Positions 48,039-60,130 of a stretch of 64,000 nt of DNA are shown piece after piece. Source of the stretch: Artemisia argyi (taxonomy: Eukaryota > Streptophyta > Magnoliopsida > Asterales > Asteraceae); contig CM060695.1 in the NCBI GenBank assembly GCA_030686995.1, positions 97,492,871 to 97,556,870 on the forward strand, read 5' to 3'. Under the pieces are notes generated by a model. The model was given only the letters and a program-made list of their open reading frames with translations, was not told the origin of the DNA and searched no databases. Made by a program: the position numbers and the translations under genes. The stretch's first letter is position 1. Each line of letters begins with the position of its first letter.

Positions 48039-51000
48039 GTTTCCCTAACTGGGTCAACAAAAAAAAATAGTTATGGTTTGCCACGTGGTGATTTTCTTAG
48101 TAATCACAAGTTTTAAGTTTATATAATATTTGTAACGAATACAAATATTATTAAAACGATGGAAATACTGTATCATGACTACAGTATTGGTCTATTGCTC
48201 TAAGCCTCATGAAACTCAACGATTGACAGGCATCAAGTATGATGTATAACAGTGTGCCCTCAGGTAGGTATTTGCCAATAACCTATAAGTATGTTTAAAT
48301 AAAGTGTGTTTGGTCGCTCATCCTAGCTAAACCAAACGGGGATTGTCGGTCCCAAATTGATCTATCCACAACTATTTATGTTCACTCGCAAGTGATTATG
48401 GTGCATGATGTGAGGGACTTCAAACATGGCAATAAGGGGTAAACTTAGGCAATAGAGAATCGGGTTTACCATACAGTTGAAAATCGCTTGTGATCATGTT
48501 TATAGTGGATAGCTCTCCCTGAGCTATAAAAGCGTATAAAAGTGGTTCGTAAGTTCATAGTAGTTCGTAAAAGTTTATAGTAAAAGCAAGTGTTATGTTT
48601 CAATAACAAGTAGAGTGGTTTATCAACTGAGTATAATGTTTGAGGTAAACTAGTAAAGTTTATATGTAATCCAAGAATGTATTTCCCCCGAAAGCAATTT
48701 AAAACAGGAAAAGGGTGGGGGCTATAGAACTCACAGTAATTTGTAAATAGTTAAGAGTACTTGTAAAAGTATAAAACATGTAGTTGAGCATGTATCTCCC
48801 CCAAAACGTTGATAAAACAAGTAAAAGAGTAAGAGAGGGGCTATGACTCACCTTAGAGGAATGGTAGACATAGCAAGCAATATCAAACGCAGAATGGGAA
48901 TGGCTCCAATAGACAGCCTGAATAATGTGGAAGTCTGAGATAAGTTCGACTTATTGAGAATTGTGATTTAAAACAATGTCGGATGACAGAGTGGTTTTGT
49001 GGCAGAGGTGGCTTGCGTGGTAAAATGCTTAAAGTTCAAGAACAAAGTTATATACCATATAACTTGTCTTTAAGTATAAAGTATCGTTATTATTTATATT
49101 TCCTCGTTATGAAATAATGATATGTGTATAATTTTATCACGAGTTTAGTTGACGATAAATTATAGTAATTATGAAATATTCAAGTTGTAATTCATTTTAG
49201 AAATCCTATTTGAAATGGCTTCTTTCTTTGTTGATGTATGTATAGTTATTGTCTAATAGCTATAAGGGTTTGTAAAATATTTATTAACGTATAAAAGTTT
49301 TAGGATGTAAAGTGTCAAAGTTCATCTTTGAAGGGTTAAAATGGTAAGAACGTTATAAATTCCAAACTAAATAAAGTTTTAAGAAAGTTGCTAAATGGAT
49401 AAAACTTTAGGGTTGAAAATGTAGAAGATTTATATAAGTTTTTAATCTGATAAAAATCTTTAACAAAAGTGTTAAGCATTTCATAGTTAAGGGGCTGTTT
49501 TTGCCAAGTTGCGAAACTGGTAAAAATAACAAAAATGGGGTTTTGTCGCTGCCAGGTGCTCAACACCAAACGACACAACCAATTATGCTAAAGGCTCTTT
49601 AGTGTTATATCTCGCAAGTTAATTCATTTAAGAAGGGTTTCAACTGCTTATTATTTGTTATAGGTTTCATTCAGTATGCATATTGAGTCGTTGATGTTTC
49701 ATCTTCTTAAACTAAAGCTGAGCTTGTGAATGCATGTTCAAGTAGTTTTCTCTCGTTAGGTTTCACTTGTTTGGTGCTTCCCCGCGATTCAACGAAACAC
49801 AAGAACCTTGAACGCAAACAAGTTTTATTGATTTTTCATGCATGCGAGTTGGTTTTCATTTAAGAACTTATTATGGTTTCAAAACTTCTTATACATTTTT
49901 ATGTGGTTTGTTTGTTGATACAACTTTGTTGCATTGCTACGCAAGGAAAGGTGATGCCACATTTATATCAAAATGTTGTACGAGGGTGGTAATAAACAAG
50001 ACGAAGCTGGGTACGATGGAGAGATATAAGATGATACGTAATAAATTTATAAGTATTTAAATAAAAGTATATATGAGAGAGGACTTACTACACCAACAAA
50101 TGGTGGGGAATAAAACGCGATATGGGCTAGCGATCATGTGAGGAATAACGTAGCTCGACTAAGGACCCAAAACAAGGAATCAAGACCAACTCCTATTGTC
50201 TTGAAAATAAACTAACCACCTTGGTTGTCTAACCCTTCTCGTACAGGAGAAGAACTAAGGGAGTAACAGGTTTTTTAGAGTTGTGTGTTGAACATGAAAG
50301 TGTAGGTGATTGTACGCATGAAAGGAGGTAGGGTGCACGGCTTTCTTCTCTTCTTCTTTGGCAGAAAAACAAAAGAAGTAATACTTGTGGGTGTGTTGCT
50401 ATTTGCATTCGAACAACAGAAATCAAAAGGAGAGTTGAGTAGTGTTTGTGCGAAGTATTTGATGGGAGTCGAATGGTTTATATATGGGATACAAGTTCTA
50501 TGACAAACATGTCGATCCGAGAATTTTATCACTATTGTTTCTATGATAGAAAGCGTGTGTCAGTGATGGTACAAAAAAAAGCACATGTTAAATGGTAGTC
50601 AACATGTTTGTGAGTTTACAGCAAGAATCCTAGGAGGACAAAAAGAACGAGACAAATGGGTTGAGATGAAAGTCAAGCACATGGCATTTGGAGTGTGTAA
50701 GAGTCAACATGGCTTCTTATCATTTCTTGCTTGTCTTGCTCTTGTTGTCTACGCAGGGAAACAAAGCAACACAGGGAAAGTCGGTGGGGTTCCATGAGTA
50801 TGCAAGCAAATTTGTGAGATGTTGAATGGCTTGACTTGGTTTGTTCTAATTGACAAAAAGAAGAAGACACTTTGGCTTGGAGTGTTTGCATGAACTCAAT
50901 GATAGCATATAATGAAGGTGGTACGAAGTGTAAGAATGTGGTCAAACTAAGGTGATGAATAGGGTGGGAGTTAGTAGCATCTCGTCCATGTGTAGTTCAA

Positions 51001-51795
51001 ACAAAAGAAAGAAAACAAATTGACCAAATAATTGCGTTTAGCATTGGGCACAAAGAAAGTCATTTCCTTTCAATAAAACGTGGTCAAAAGAGTTTCATGA
51101 TTATCATTTACGTTCCTGGTGATTAATAAAGGAGTTGGTGATGGCATTCGTCCTTGTGGAACTCGACCAAAGGAGAAGAACACAAAAAGGAAACATGTTT
51201 GGTTTGTCTTGGCCCGTTTGTAGGTATTTTCGTAGTCAATGAATGTCTAAAACGTGTTTAGAAATGTTGTTTGATCATTTTGGAACTCAATGGAAGGGGC
51301 ACGAATTTACATGTGTGGCCAAGGAGGACTTTTAGTAAATTTAGTAAGGTGATAAACGAGCTTAGCCTTGATAAATCTTAAGTGAGTAAACGTTCGAGAC
51401 ATTTAAAATGGTTTGTCATACTCGAATCTCTGCTGGGAGGTTTAAGAAGTCGTGTAATAACATTTATATGTTGTTAAGAAAATTTGTGAGATAAATAGCC
51501 AAAGTGATCGAGCATGGGGAGGTTTAAAAATATATAAGGGTTTTTGGGCTTTGCTTGGTGGGCTTGTGTCGTGGACTAGGCCCAAGAAAGAAAGAAAATA
51601 ACATAAGGGTCCATTTGGTTTATTGTAGCATTGGGTTGAGGCCAAATGGGGTGATGATGAGGAGGGTTGTGAGTTGTATTTGGAGCAAAGTAGAACGCGA
51701 AAATTTTGGCCCGTAAAAATGATTAATTAAGTATGTTTATAGATTACTCTTCGTTAATTATTAAAAATTGGGAGGGAAATTTACAGGATATTACA
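48039..51795 (-). repeat. F3 3' LTR of E5, segment 2
   Basis: Continues the LTR after E4 and matches 60166-64000. Its minus-strand start is TGTAATATCCTGTAAATTTCCC. It lacks the Stowaway MITE and the TCGAACTTGGGACC segment present in the other LTR. Paired ORFs near 50306-50532 and 50585-50945 occur in both LTRs only because LTRs are copies. One is interrupted by a stop here. Confidence 0.88.
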
Positions 51796-53392
51796 GTACC
51801 TACCCGTTAAACTGAATCCCGTCCAAGGATTCCAGGCTAAGGTAGTTGCTGGAATGCTTGCAAAAATCTGATTAGAAGTGAGTGGAAGTCATTGGAACAA
51901 AAATTTCAGTGAGATAAAGTTGTTATGAAATCGTCGGTTGAGTAACACTCTAAGCGAGGTGTTGGAAAATTAAAAGTGTAGGTAAAATCAAAGATTTTTG
52001 AATGTCGAAGTCATAAAATTTTTGTAGAAGGTGAATTCATTGTGGTAGAGGTGGAAATCTCCTACGGTTAACTTGACTCGGAAAAAGGTTTATTTTTTAA
52101 TAAGATCGTTATTTGTCTTATTGGAGGATTACATGGTTCACAATATTCTTGTTTTGTGAAAGTTAAAATCTGTGCAACCTACCCGTTAAACTAAGGAGTT
52201 TGTTAATACTCGGTTTTTAACAATGAGAGTTTCGGTTTAGAGATAGTTGTTAAACTTCAGCTTTTATAAGGAAAAACTTGTTAAATAAACTTTTAAGTGA
52301 CAACACAGAATCAGTTTGCTTTTAAAAAAAATATATATACATTTTTTTTAACATGAACAGTGATTTCAACGGCCATGAACAGTGTTCTAATAGTAGCCCA
52401 ACGGCTACTTCCCTTTTTAAAATACCCCATTTTAATCCTTATTTTGCATACAAAATTTATCTTTCCAAAACATTCTTTTCATTAAAATTTTCAAAATGCC
52501 GCATCCCATTACCCTACTCGCGATCGTGTATGTTGTTGCCGCCACTATCTACTTGACATATGTTCCAAAGGAGGATCGTGCATTTTTGGTTGAGGTTTTA
52601 GTATTTCTCGTACCACTCGTGTTTCTAGCGATTGCCATTGATAAATTTTGGAAGTAGTGGTTTGTATTGTAGTAGGAGTGTTGAAATAAATCTTCGTTAT
52701 GTTTCCATGTAATCCTTAGTGAACGTGTAATAAAATTTGTTTGCTTTATATAAAAAACCGTGTCTTACGTTAATAATTTGTTTGTATTTATCGTATAAAT
52801 ATTCAAGTTGTTAGATAGGTGTGGGAGCTAGGAGGGGAAGTCAGTATGACGAAGTGTGTCATAGCTCAAAATCATTTGGTTCTTTGGGGTTGTTAGCCGT
52901 TGTTGGGGGTGAAAGAAAACACAGAAGTTGGTTTGTTCTGGTTATAGTTGAGTCCACAAAGGATCCATCATGAATCATCACCACGTAACTAGATAGGGGT
53001 TCGTTTGAGTTTGCTGAGGTTGTTTGGAGTTTGAATGAAACAAGGTACTTAGGCAAAGTATGATCTTCAGCCTAGTTGGAGCAATTGGAGAGCATGACAG
53101 TTGAGCTGAGTTTTGATGATAACTTGATCATCAAATGAATTGAGTAAATGAAAAAGACTTGTCGCACATGGTTCTTTGGTAAGTGATAAATCGAGACGTG
53201 TAAAAATGTTGATAGGTTGTTAAGAGAGTTTCATGAATAATGACTCAAAGTAACGCACATTAGCCGGTTAGATTAGAAAGAAAACTTAAGTTTTTGGGCT
53301 TGAATGGGGTTGGGCTCAATTGGTATGATCAAGGTCCAATGGTAAACAAGGATGCGTTGGGTTGCTGTAAGCAATGGGGCCGAGGCCCAAAT
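51796..53392 (-). other. E5 internal region, 3' part (minus strand)
   Basis: Begins, reading the element on minus, far from the 3' LTR and ends at the LTR with GTTTAACGGGTAGGT (51798-51812), the likely PPT. The same 15-mer recurs at 52177-52191 and 58127-58141. It contains the first antisense small ORF (52496-52657). No gag or pol. Confidence 0.7.
52496..52657 (+). CDS. small two-helix membrane protein, copy 1 (antisense in E5)
   Basis: 53 residues, starting MPHPITLLAIVYVVA and ending IAIDKFWK. Two hydrophobic segments (about residues 5-23 and 30-48) are separated by a short charged turn, YVPKEDR. It is roughly 40% identical by eye to the first exon product at 58367, with hydrophobic pattern, YxP turn and LAI-xxD ending kept despite many DNA changes. 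The ATG context TCAAAATG is shared, and a TTTTTAAAATA box lies about 75 bp upstream. The splice donor present in copy 2 is altered here (GGAAGTAG), so the protein ends after two segments. AATAAA occurs near 52729. No family recognised, function unknown. Confidence 0.5.
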   Translation: MPHPITLLAIVYVVAATIYLTYVPKEDRAFLVEVLVFLVPLVFLAIAIDKFWK

Positions 53393-56300
53393 TGTAACAC
53401 CCCCAATTCATGGATGCAGCGGAATTCAAACTGGGTGTTACTGGACGGCACAATAGTCACAATAATAGAAAACGAACTCCAATTGAGTCGTTTTGAAAGA
53501 TTTATCATTCAAATTATATAACTATCAGAGATTACAAAATGAGGTCCCAGATGGTTCCATGTTTACAAATTACATTAATTAAGTCTTTGAATGATAGTAA
53601 AAATTTATAGCCCTCTTGAATATCCGTGCCCTCCCATGCCATCCTTGATCGTCATGAACCTGAAATACATGCTTAAGAGGTCAACACAAAGGTTGAGTGA
53701 AATTCGTAGAGTTTAGTTAAATCGTTTGAACACAATAATCGTAGTGTGAGCTATAGACTCACACTCATAGTTAGAAAACAAAATCCTTTATTATTGCACT
53801 AAGCTCATGCAACCAAAGCATTAACATCGACCCACAAATTGGCATTATAGAAGCCCTATCAAGGTACTTTTGCCATTATACCGCTAAATCTCAAATATAG
53901 TGCATTTGTGTGAACTCGTAGTTGTTCAACACAAATGGGATTCGTCAATCCCAATAGATCTATTCACAATATTCGCGCTCACTATAGGTAGTGACTAATG
54001 GTTCATAATATAGGGACTTCGAACATGGCAATCGTTACTTAGTGACAATAAAACATAGTCGGGTAGCATACAGTAGAAAGCATTGTGTTCGAGTAGAAAA
54101 ATAATAGCATGTATTCCCCCCATGGGTTTGTAAAATAGTTAAACAATAGAAAGTGGGGCTACGAACTCACCTTAAGTTATGTAGTGAGTAGTGAATGTGA
54201 TGGTCGAATCGTGAAGGTTTCTACGAGCAACCTATAATAGAATGTTGCGACTTAGGATCGTAGTAAAGAATATGAATAAGTGCCTATATATATATCTTGC
54301 ATTTAGTCCATGATGTGGTATGATGTATATTGTAAGTCTTTGAAAGAAAAGATTCATGAAACATGTATGTTTTATATATCGTTTACTACCGTTCGGGCCG
54401 ACATAATTCAGAAGTCATGTTAGTAAGCGTTCGAGGAGCCAGGACACTTTAATTCGTAAATCCACAACTTAACTCGACGGCTTACATAATGAACTCCTCA
54501 CATGAGGCTCCCTACTATTGTAGTAGTTGATAAAATATATAGATATAAGTTTCGATCTGAAAAGTTACATGTCCGATATTTGAATAAACTTAGGAAAGTT
54601 TATTCTTACATGAAGATTGTTATTAGGGTAAGTTTCATAAGTCTTGTATGACCATTTTTCTTTGTATTATCTCATGGTTCTTTTAAGTGAAGTAGATCCA
54701 AATTGTTTGTTCAAGTTATCGCCAATTCCTTGTTTCATGTTTACGCCTAAGTAAGCTTGTATGGTCATTTAGTCATGGACTTGCCATGACCTTTGGTCCT
54801 TGTTCCATGGTCATGAGACTTCAACCTTGGCTCTAGCCATGGTGGTGGTCTTGATTATAGGTCATAAGACCTCTTGTTCCTTTTGAAGTATAACCATAAT
54901 ATAGTGACTTATATATATGTAAATAGCTGTTAAGAAACTGAGAAATATCTCATTCGTTATTGATTTTCTGGAGACGTGCTCCTGAGTTTTTGAAGAAAAC
55001 GTGATTCCGGACAACTTTCGTGAATTAACTTTTTCATGAAACGGACCAGAAATGCCTCTTTTTGCGTGTTTTAAGTTTCTGTAACAGAAAGTTTTGGCAG
55101 CTTTGCCGCAAAGTTTTGGTAACTTCAAATGGTCATAACTTTTGACTCGTATACTCGTTTTAGGTGGTTCAAATTGCTACGGTTTCCTTGTTAGGTCCTC
55201 TACTACAATATGTAATAATCCAATATCATATTTTTACAAGAAGCAAGTTAGGTTTTGGCTTACAACTTTTGGCTTTCAAATAAAGAAAGGAAGTAACTAG
55301 TAAGGATAGGACTTTGATAGACTTGCTTCAACCCACTTCACTTCATGCAATCTTTCTACTCTTGTAATCTTGAAAGATGGATGATGAAGGTTGAGGTGAC
55401 TTGAGTGGATTCAAACTCAAGAGAAATCACCAAAGTATATGAGGTTATGGAAGTGTTTTGATAACCTAAGATCAAACTAGGGTTTCTACTTTGAAGAAGT
55501 ACTCTTGATTCTTGCTTGAAACTAGAAGGAATTAGCTAAGTGTGAGATGATTTGGTGTGTGATGTGTGGCATTTAAATGAGGGGGAGGGGGGTATTTATA
55601 TGGGCTTGAGGAGGTTAGAACACAAGACTTGTCAAAGCTTCTCAAGTAAGCTTTAACACATGTAAACCATCCAAGCTAACATTGCATAAGATTAAGCCAC
55701 ATGAGGGTGTGAATCCCCCCCCCCCTATGGCGGTTCACAAGCCTTGGGGAGGAAGTGTTGGACTTTGTTGATATTATCCAAGATACTTGGTTAGTTTTGA
55801 CTCCGGGAAATGCCAACCGTAAATGATTAAGCCACAAAACGTAAAACCGGGTGTCGTAAAATTATGGAATTTGAAAGTATTGTTAAACATGTCCATATGT
55901 TCCATAATAAAATATAAAATGAGTGGTAGGTTCCATTTGGGTGGTAAAACCCTGCTAAAACTGGAAACACGGGTCTAAAACGCGTAATACGTAAAACGTA
56001 CGAATATTGCGTAAAATTGAGAAAAGTAAAATGTTACTTTTCTAATAGGATAAAAATGATTTAAAATGACTTATAATGTCTAGACTGGGCTCAGTCTAGT
56101 GTCGGTTGGTATTAAATGTCTTTTAGACATCAAACCGTAAGCCTAAAAATCAAGGAATGACTTATAAAATCAATGGATGATTTTTGGTCAATGGAGGAGG
56201 GAAAAATATGTTGACTTTTTCTAATAAGTTGAAAACTTAAATCATCTTAGAAATGCGGTGCAGGTATAGGCTAAGGTTACGGCTGAGTAAAAACGCTTAA

Positions 56301-57197
56301 AAACTGAAAATTCCAGTTTTTCACGGCCGAGGTGTATTTTGGTCACGTTTTTCACAGTCATGATTTATTCTCAAATAAATCATGAGTGTGTCAAACATTT
56401 TTCCGATGCGGGGTCACTTAACGCGGTCGAGTTTCGTTGTGCGTAGAATTTCTGAATGACGTTTTACTCTAAAACGTGTAATTCCTTAATAACTTTCATG
56501 AAAATGAGCTTATGAATGTCAAACTGTTAATTTTCCATAGAAATGATTTATCACTCGAGAATATGAAATAAAAATCAACTTTCGGGAAAATTTTGGGAAA
56601 AACGAATAGTAAAAATGAATAGTAACATGAATAGTAAAAGTGAATAGTAAATTTTCCGGGAATAGTAATTATCCTGAAAATGCGAATTGTTACAGTCTCT
56701 ACCCCTTACGGGGAACTTCGTCCCGAAGTTCTGTGTGTGTTATACATTGGAGTGATGTCGATGAAGAGGTGTGGTTACTTATGAGGATTAGAGTGATGTA
56801 GTTTGATTTGTCATTTCAGTGTATGGCGTAGGATGAGGTTACTTATGAGAAGTTTGTTTCTAAGAAAACATACGGGTGACTACTCCCAGCATAACATGAC
56901 CCCTCCTGAATTAGACATAGGTGATCAGGCTATGTATAATTTAGGACCGATAATGTGATGTTCGGTTTAGTCACGTAGTATTGTGTTTCTTAAAAGTTTT
57001 AGATGGTATTCAATCTTGTAAAGCTGATGAGGTTGCTTGTGGTGTAACTAAGGATGAGTTGATCTTTAAAAGTGCATCAAGATCAGAAAGTGAGCTTGTG
57101 GGATTAAGGGTTGTGAAGATGATGATGGTGAGAAGGTTAAAAGTGAATAGTAAATTTTTCGGGAATAGTAATTATCCTGAAAATGCGAATTGATACA
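53393..57197 (-). mobile_element. E6: truncated F2 element, minus strand, nested in E5
   Basis: A full 3' LTR (53393-56694) is followed by 443 bp of internal 3' sequence and a 60-bp stub of the 5' LTR start (57138-57197). CAAAT duplications flank it (53388-53392 and 57198-57202). Most of the 5' LTR and internal region has been deleted after insertion. The LTR is related to E2's but clearly more diverged. The host E5 sequence is continuous across the insertion. Confidence 0.88.
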
Positions 57198-57202
57198 CAA
57201 AT

Positions 57203-57784
57203 GTTAGAAGGGTGGGTTTGGTTCTTTGTAAACCCAAAACATGTTTAATTATTTTCTCGATATGTAAAGTTAAGAATGGTTCTAGGTTGTGTTTGTTCGC
57301 GTTTTGAGGTTATCAGGGTGCGTACAAATGGTTGTGATACAAAGAAGGTGAGAATGTGCTATGACGTTTAGATGAGTAACCATGTTTTGGAATTAAAGCG
57401 CCCATTGTTTTGTTTATAGTGTTCAGAATGTAATTGAGACCACTGTAGGATTTACATTGTCTAAGGTTGGGACAGGGACCACCGTATTCACTTACAGTGT
57501 CCAAGGAAAAGTAGAGACCACTATATTACTCACAGTGTCTAAAAAGGGAATAAAGATCACTAAAGTTTTGTGATAACTTCAATGTGGTAAGACCTAAGGT
57601 CATGAAATAGTTTTGAGACCATTGTAATGACATACAATGTCTGGGAGTTTAGAGAGAGCATCGTGAAATTCATAACGTTAAAGGAATAAGTAAGACCATT
57701 GTGTAGCTCATAATGTCTTAAGAGTGGATGAAAGCCTTGTAATCCCATGTGAAATTTACTATTTCCACAGTCAACATAACTTGA
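57203..57784 (-). repeat. E5 internal region with degenerate hairpin repeats
   Basis: About five units of 50-70 bp between 57410 and 57720 each contain an inverted pair of the type GACCACTGT...ACAGTGTC (or ACCATTGT...ACAATGTC). No coding sequence supported. Confidence 0.65.
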
Positions 57785-58052
57785 CAGTGGCGGAGATAGG
57801 GAGGGGGCCCGGTGGGCACGTGCACCTCCTCCCGAAAATCTGCGTGTATAAAATTTTCAGTTTTAGGGGTATTTTGGTAAAGTTGCCCCCCCCCAAAAAA
57901 ATATAATCCCTTTGAAAGTCAAAGTCTTTGTTTAGTTGCTATGGAAAGTTTTTGTATCTGCGCTTTTATCATTACGTATATATATTGCTATGGAAAAAAA
58001 ATTTATGGTTTCATTTTTGCCCCCCGGAAATTATTTTCTGGCTCCGCCCCTG
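57785..58052. mobile_element. hAT-like MITE
   Basis: Ends CAGTGGCGGAG and CTCCGCCCCTG form 11-bp inverted termini with one mismatch. The 268-bp interior has no coding. An 8-bp target duplication is not obvious (TAACTTGA versus TGTTGAAT), so the ends or flanks are mutated. It is absent from the paralogous position near 52100. Confidence 0.6.
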
Positions 58053-58311
58053 TGTTGAATGAGATTGTCATTCTTTCGTGTTTAAAAATTTCACATGGTT
58101 TCTAATTATAAAAATTTGTGCGGGTAACCTACCCGTTAAACAAAAGAGTTTTGTTGATATCGATTCTTGCAAAGAGAGATTTGGATGAGAATTTGATGTA
58201 TGTAGACAAGATTTGCTAAACTTTAGCTTTTGGTGGATGATGAATCAGTGTGTCCGTGTGTGGTGAATAGTAAATGCAAGTGGCTAGAAAGTAGCCTACG
58301 ACTACTCCTCT

Positions 58312-58319
58312 ATATATAC
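58312..58319 (+). promoter_or_regulatory. TATA box of the small membrane-protein gene
   Basis: TATATATA in CTCTATATATACC, about 50 bp before the ATG at 58367. It predicts a short 5' leader starting near 58345, and is on the strand opposite to the host element. Confidence 0.55.
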
Positions 58320-58366
58320 CTGGTCTTTCTCCTTTCCACACATACTTCTCTCATCCCAAATTCAAA

Positions 58367-58702
58367 ATGTCTTTCACCTACACTATTCTCGTAATTGTGT
58401 ACGCTGCTGTAGCTATCTTCTTGGCTTACACCCCAGAAGAAGAACTGGAGTCTTTGGCGGGGACCATAGCACTTCTCATAGCACTCGTGGTTTTGGCCAT
58501 TTGTGTGGATGAATTATGTAGGTAAGTGATAGTGTTACGATAGGAGTGTTGTTTTGAATCCATATTATAGCACCATGTATTAACGTTTCATGCGTTAATA
58601 ACTTGTGTATTTCCGTTGTACAGGGTATTCGAGGTGTTACACCCCGTTGTGGTTCTCGCTCTCGTAGGAGTAGTGGTGTTTTTCATTAGTTTGATGGATT
58701 AA
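58367..58702 (+). CDS. small three-helix membrane protein with one intron, copy 2 (antisense in E5)
   Basis: Exon 1 is 58367-58521 and exon 2 is 58624-58702. The intron 58522-58623 begins GTAAGT and ends TTGTACAG, with TTAATAAC as a possible branch site. Exon 1 encodes MSFTYTILVIVYAAVAIF, the turn AYTPEEELES and a second hydrophobic segment ending AICVDELCR. Exon 2 continues in phase with VFEVLHPVVVLALVGVVVFF and ends ISLMD. The total is 77 residues with three hydrophobic helices and an acidic first loop. Without splicing the frame stops after 52 residues. The gene has an upstream TATA box and a downstream AATAAA. Its paralogue is at 52496. No family recognised; splicing and expression are inferred. 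It could be a captured host gene or an antisense accessory gene of the element. Confidence 0.5.
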
Positions 58703-58796
58703 CCAATTGGTGATGTTATGCTTTACTTAGCGATATTTGTAACGTTAGCATTACCAATGCAAATCATATCGTTGTGTATGAATATTTGAGGTTTCT

Positions 58797-58802
58797 AATA
58801 AA
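58797..58802 (+). terminator. poly(A) signal AATAAA after the small membrane-protein gene
   Basis: AATAAA about 95 bp after the exon 2 stop codon, followed by a T/G-rich stretch (GTTATGTGTTTTAGTGGTTCTTG), as in plant 3' ends. Confidence 0.45.
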
Positions 58803-58878
58803 GTTATGTGTTTTAGTGGTTCTTGATTTCATACGCATGTTATTTCAGATATAAGTAAACCTACTTATTTATATTTTG

Positions 58879-58993
58879 TTATTACATAGAGAGGCGTCCC
58901 AAACCACGTAAATAAGGAAATATAAACTTACGGTTTGGCGATTTACAATTTCCTGATTTGAATAAAAAGGCGTCCCAATCTATTCAAATAAAG
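58879..58993 (-). ncRNA. leader stem-loop pair with GGGACGCC loops (E5)
   Basis: On the minus strand, 58993-58952 forms a stem (ATTTGAATA/TATTCAAAT core) with a GGGACGCC loop. 58918-58879 forms a second, bulged stem with a GGGACGCC loop. Compared with E2, the first stem shows paired changes (A-T to G-C and G-C to A-T) that keep complementarity. It lies about 350 nt after the PBS. Confidence 0.6.
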
Positions 58994-59333
58994 ACATTGT
59001 AAACCGTCTTTACTTAAGAATTTCTGACTTAACATCTATACTAATCAGCAAGCAATCCATGCGTGGATTTTTGGGGAATCCGGAAAGAGTATGTCATACG
59101 CATCTTTACAGACGGAAGTGAGATAATTAAGGAGGATTGGTATAGTACTCAAAATAGTTGGTGAGCATATATATAAATCAATATGCTAGAGTGTTGGTGT
59201 AGCATAAACTATCTAGAAGTCACATAATCGTCTAGCGGATGGAAGGCACGGAGAGCGTAAGGCTATAAAATGTTTTGTTTGTAAAGGTACTCATACTTCA
59301 GATCTCACTTAGAGCCGTTTCTCTATAACTGAA

Positions 59334-59345
59334 GCTCTGATACCA
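59334..59345 (-). other. E5 primer binding site
   Basis: Minus-strand TGGTATCAGAGC three bases after the 5' LTR end, of initiator tRNA-Met type. The following TTCAGTTATAGAGAAAC also resembles the sequence after the E2 PBS. Confidence 0.85.
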
Positions 59346-60079
59346 ATTTGTAACACCCCCAATTTCAAAATATGCAGCGGAATTTCGATTAGGTGTTACT
59401 TCATGGCACATCAATTTAATAATAGAAAACGATTGTCAATTTAGTCGTTTTAAAAGATTTATCATTCGAAATTTACAAAAATTAGAGTTTGTAAAATGAG
59501 GTCCCAATAGTTTGAGTTTTCAAAATGAGGTCCCATTGGTTTCAAAGTTTTAAGAAATGGGTTTTTGAATGATAGTAAAATTTATAGCCTTTATATGTAT
59601 CCGTGCTCCTCCGTGCCATCCTTGCTCATTATGGACCTGAGATAAATACATGCTAAAAGCGTCAACACAATGGTTGGTGAGTTCATAGAGTTTATAAGTA
59701 AAATAGGTGATTTCCAAAATCAAAAGAGTTTAGTGAGTCCATATTGTTTGTAAATAATAGTTGATTTTCCAAAATCAAAGTGTGAGTATATCCATAGTAT
59801 TTATAGAGAAACAGTTGATTATCAAAATCAAAGAGTGAGTAATTTCATGGTGTTTCTAGTTAAAAACAGTTGGTTTTCAAAATCAAGGTATGGATAGTTC
59901 CATAGAGTTTGTAGTTTTAAATGGTTGATTCTCAAAATCAAAGTATGAATAATTCCATAGGGTTTATAGTTTAAACGGTTGATTTCTCAAAATCAAAGTA
60001 TGGATAATTCCATAAAGTTTATAGTTTAACTAGTTGATTTTCAATAGTTCCATGTTTAGGTAATAATTGTACTAAATAC

Positions 60080-60085
<6 letters not shown>

Positions 60086-60127
<42 letters not shown>
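60086..60127 (-). repeat. homopolymer A run (42 bases)
   Basis: Uninterrupted A tract on the plus strand at a site with 11 A in the paired LTR. It reflects expansion by slippage, or an assembly error. Confidence 0.9.
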
Positions 60128-60130
<3 letters not shown>

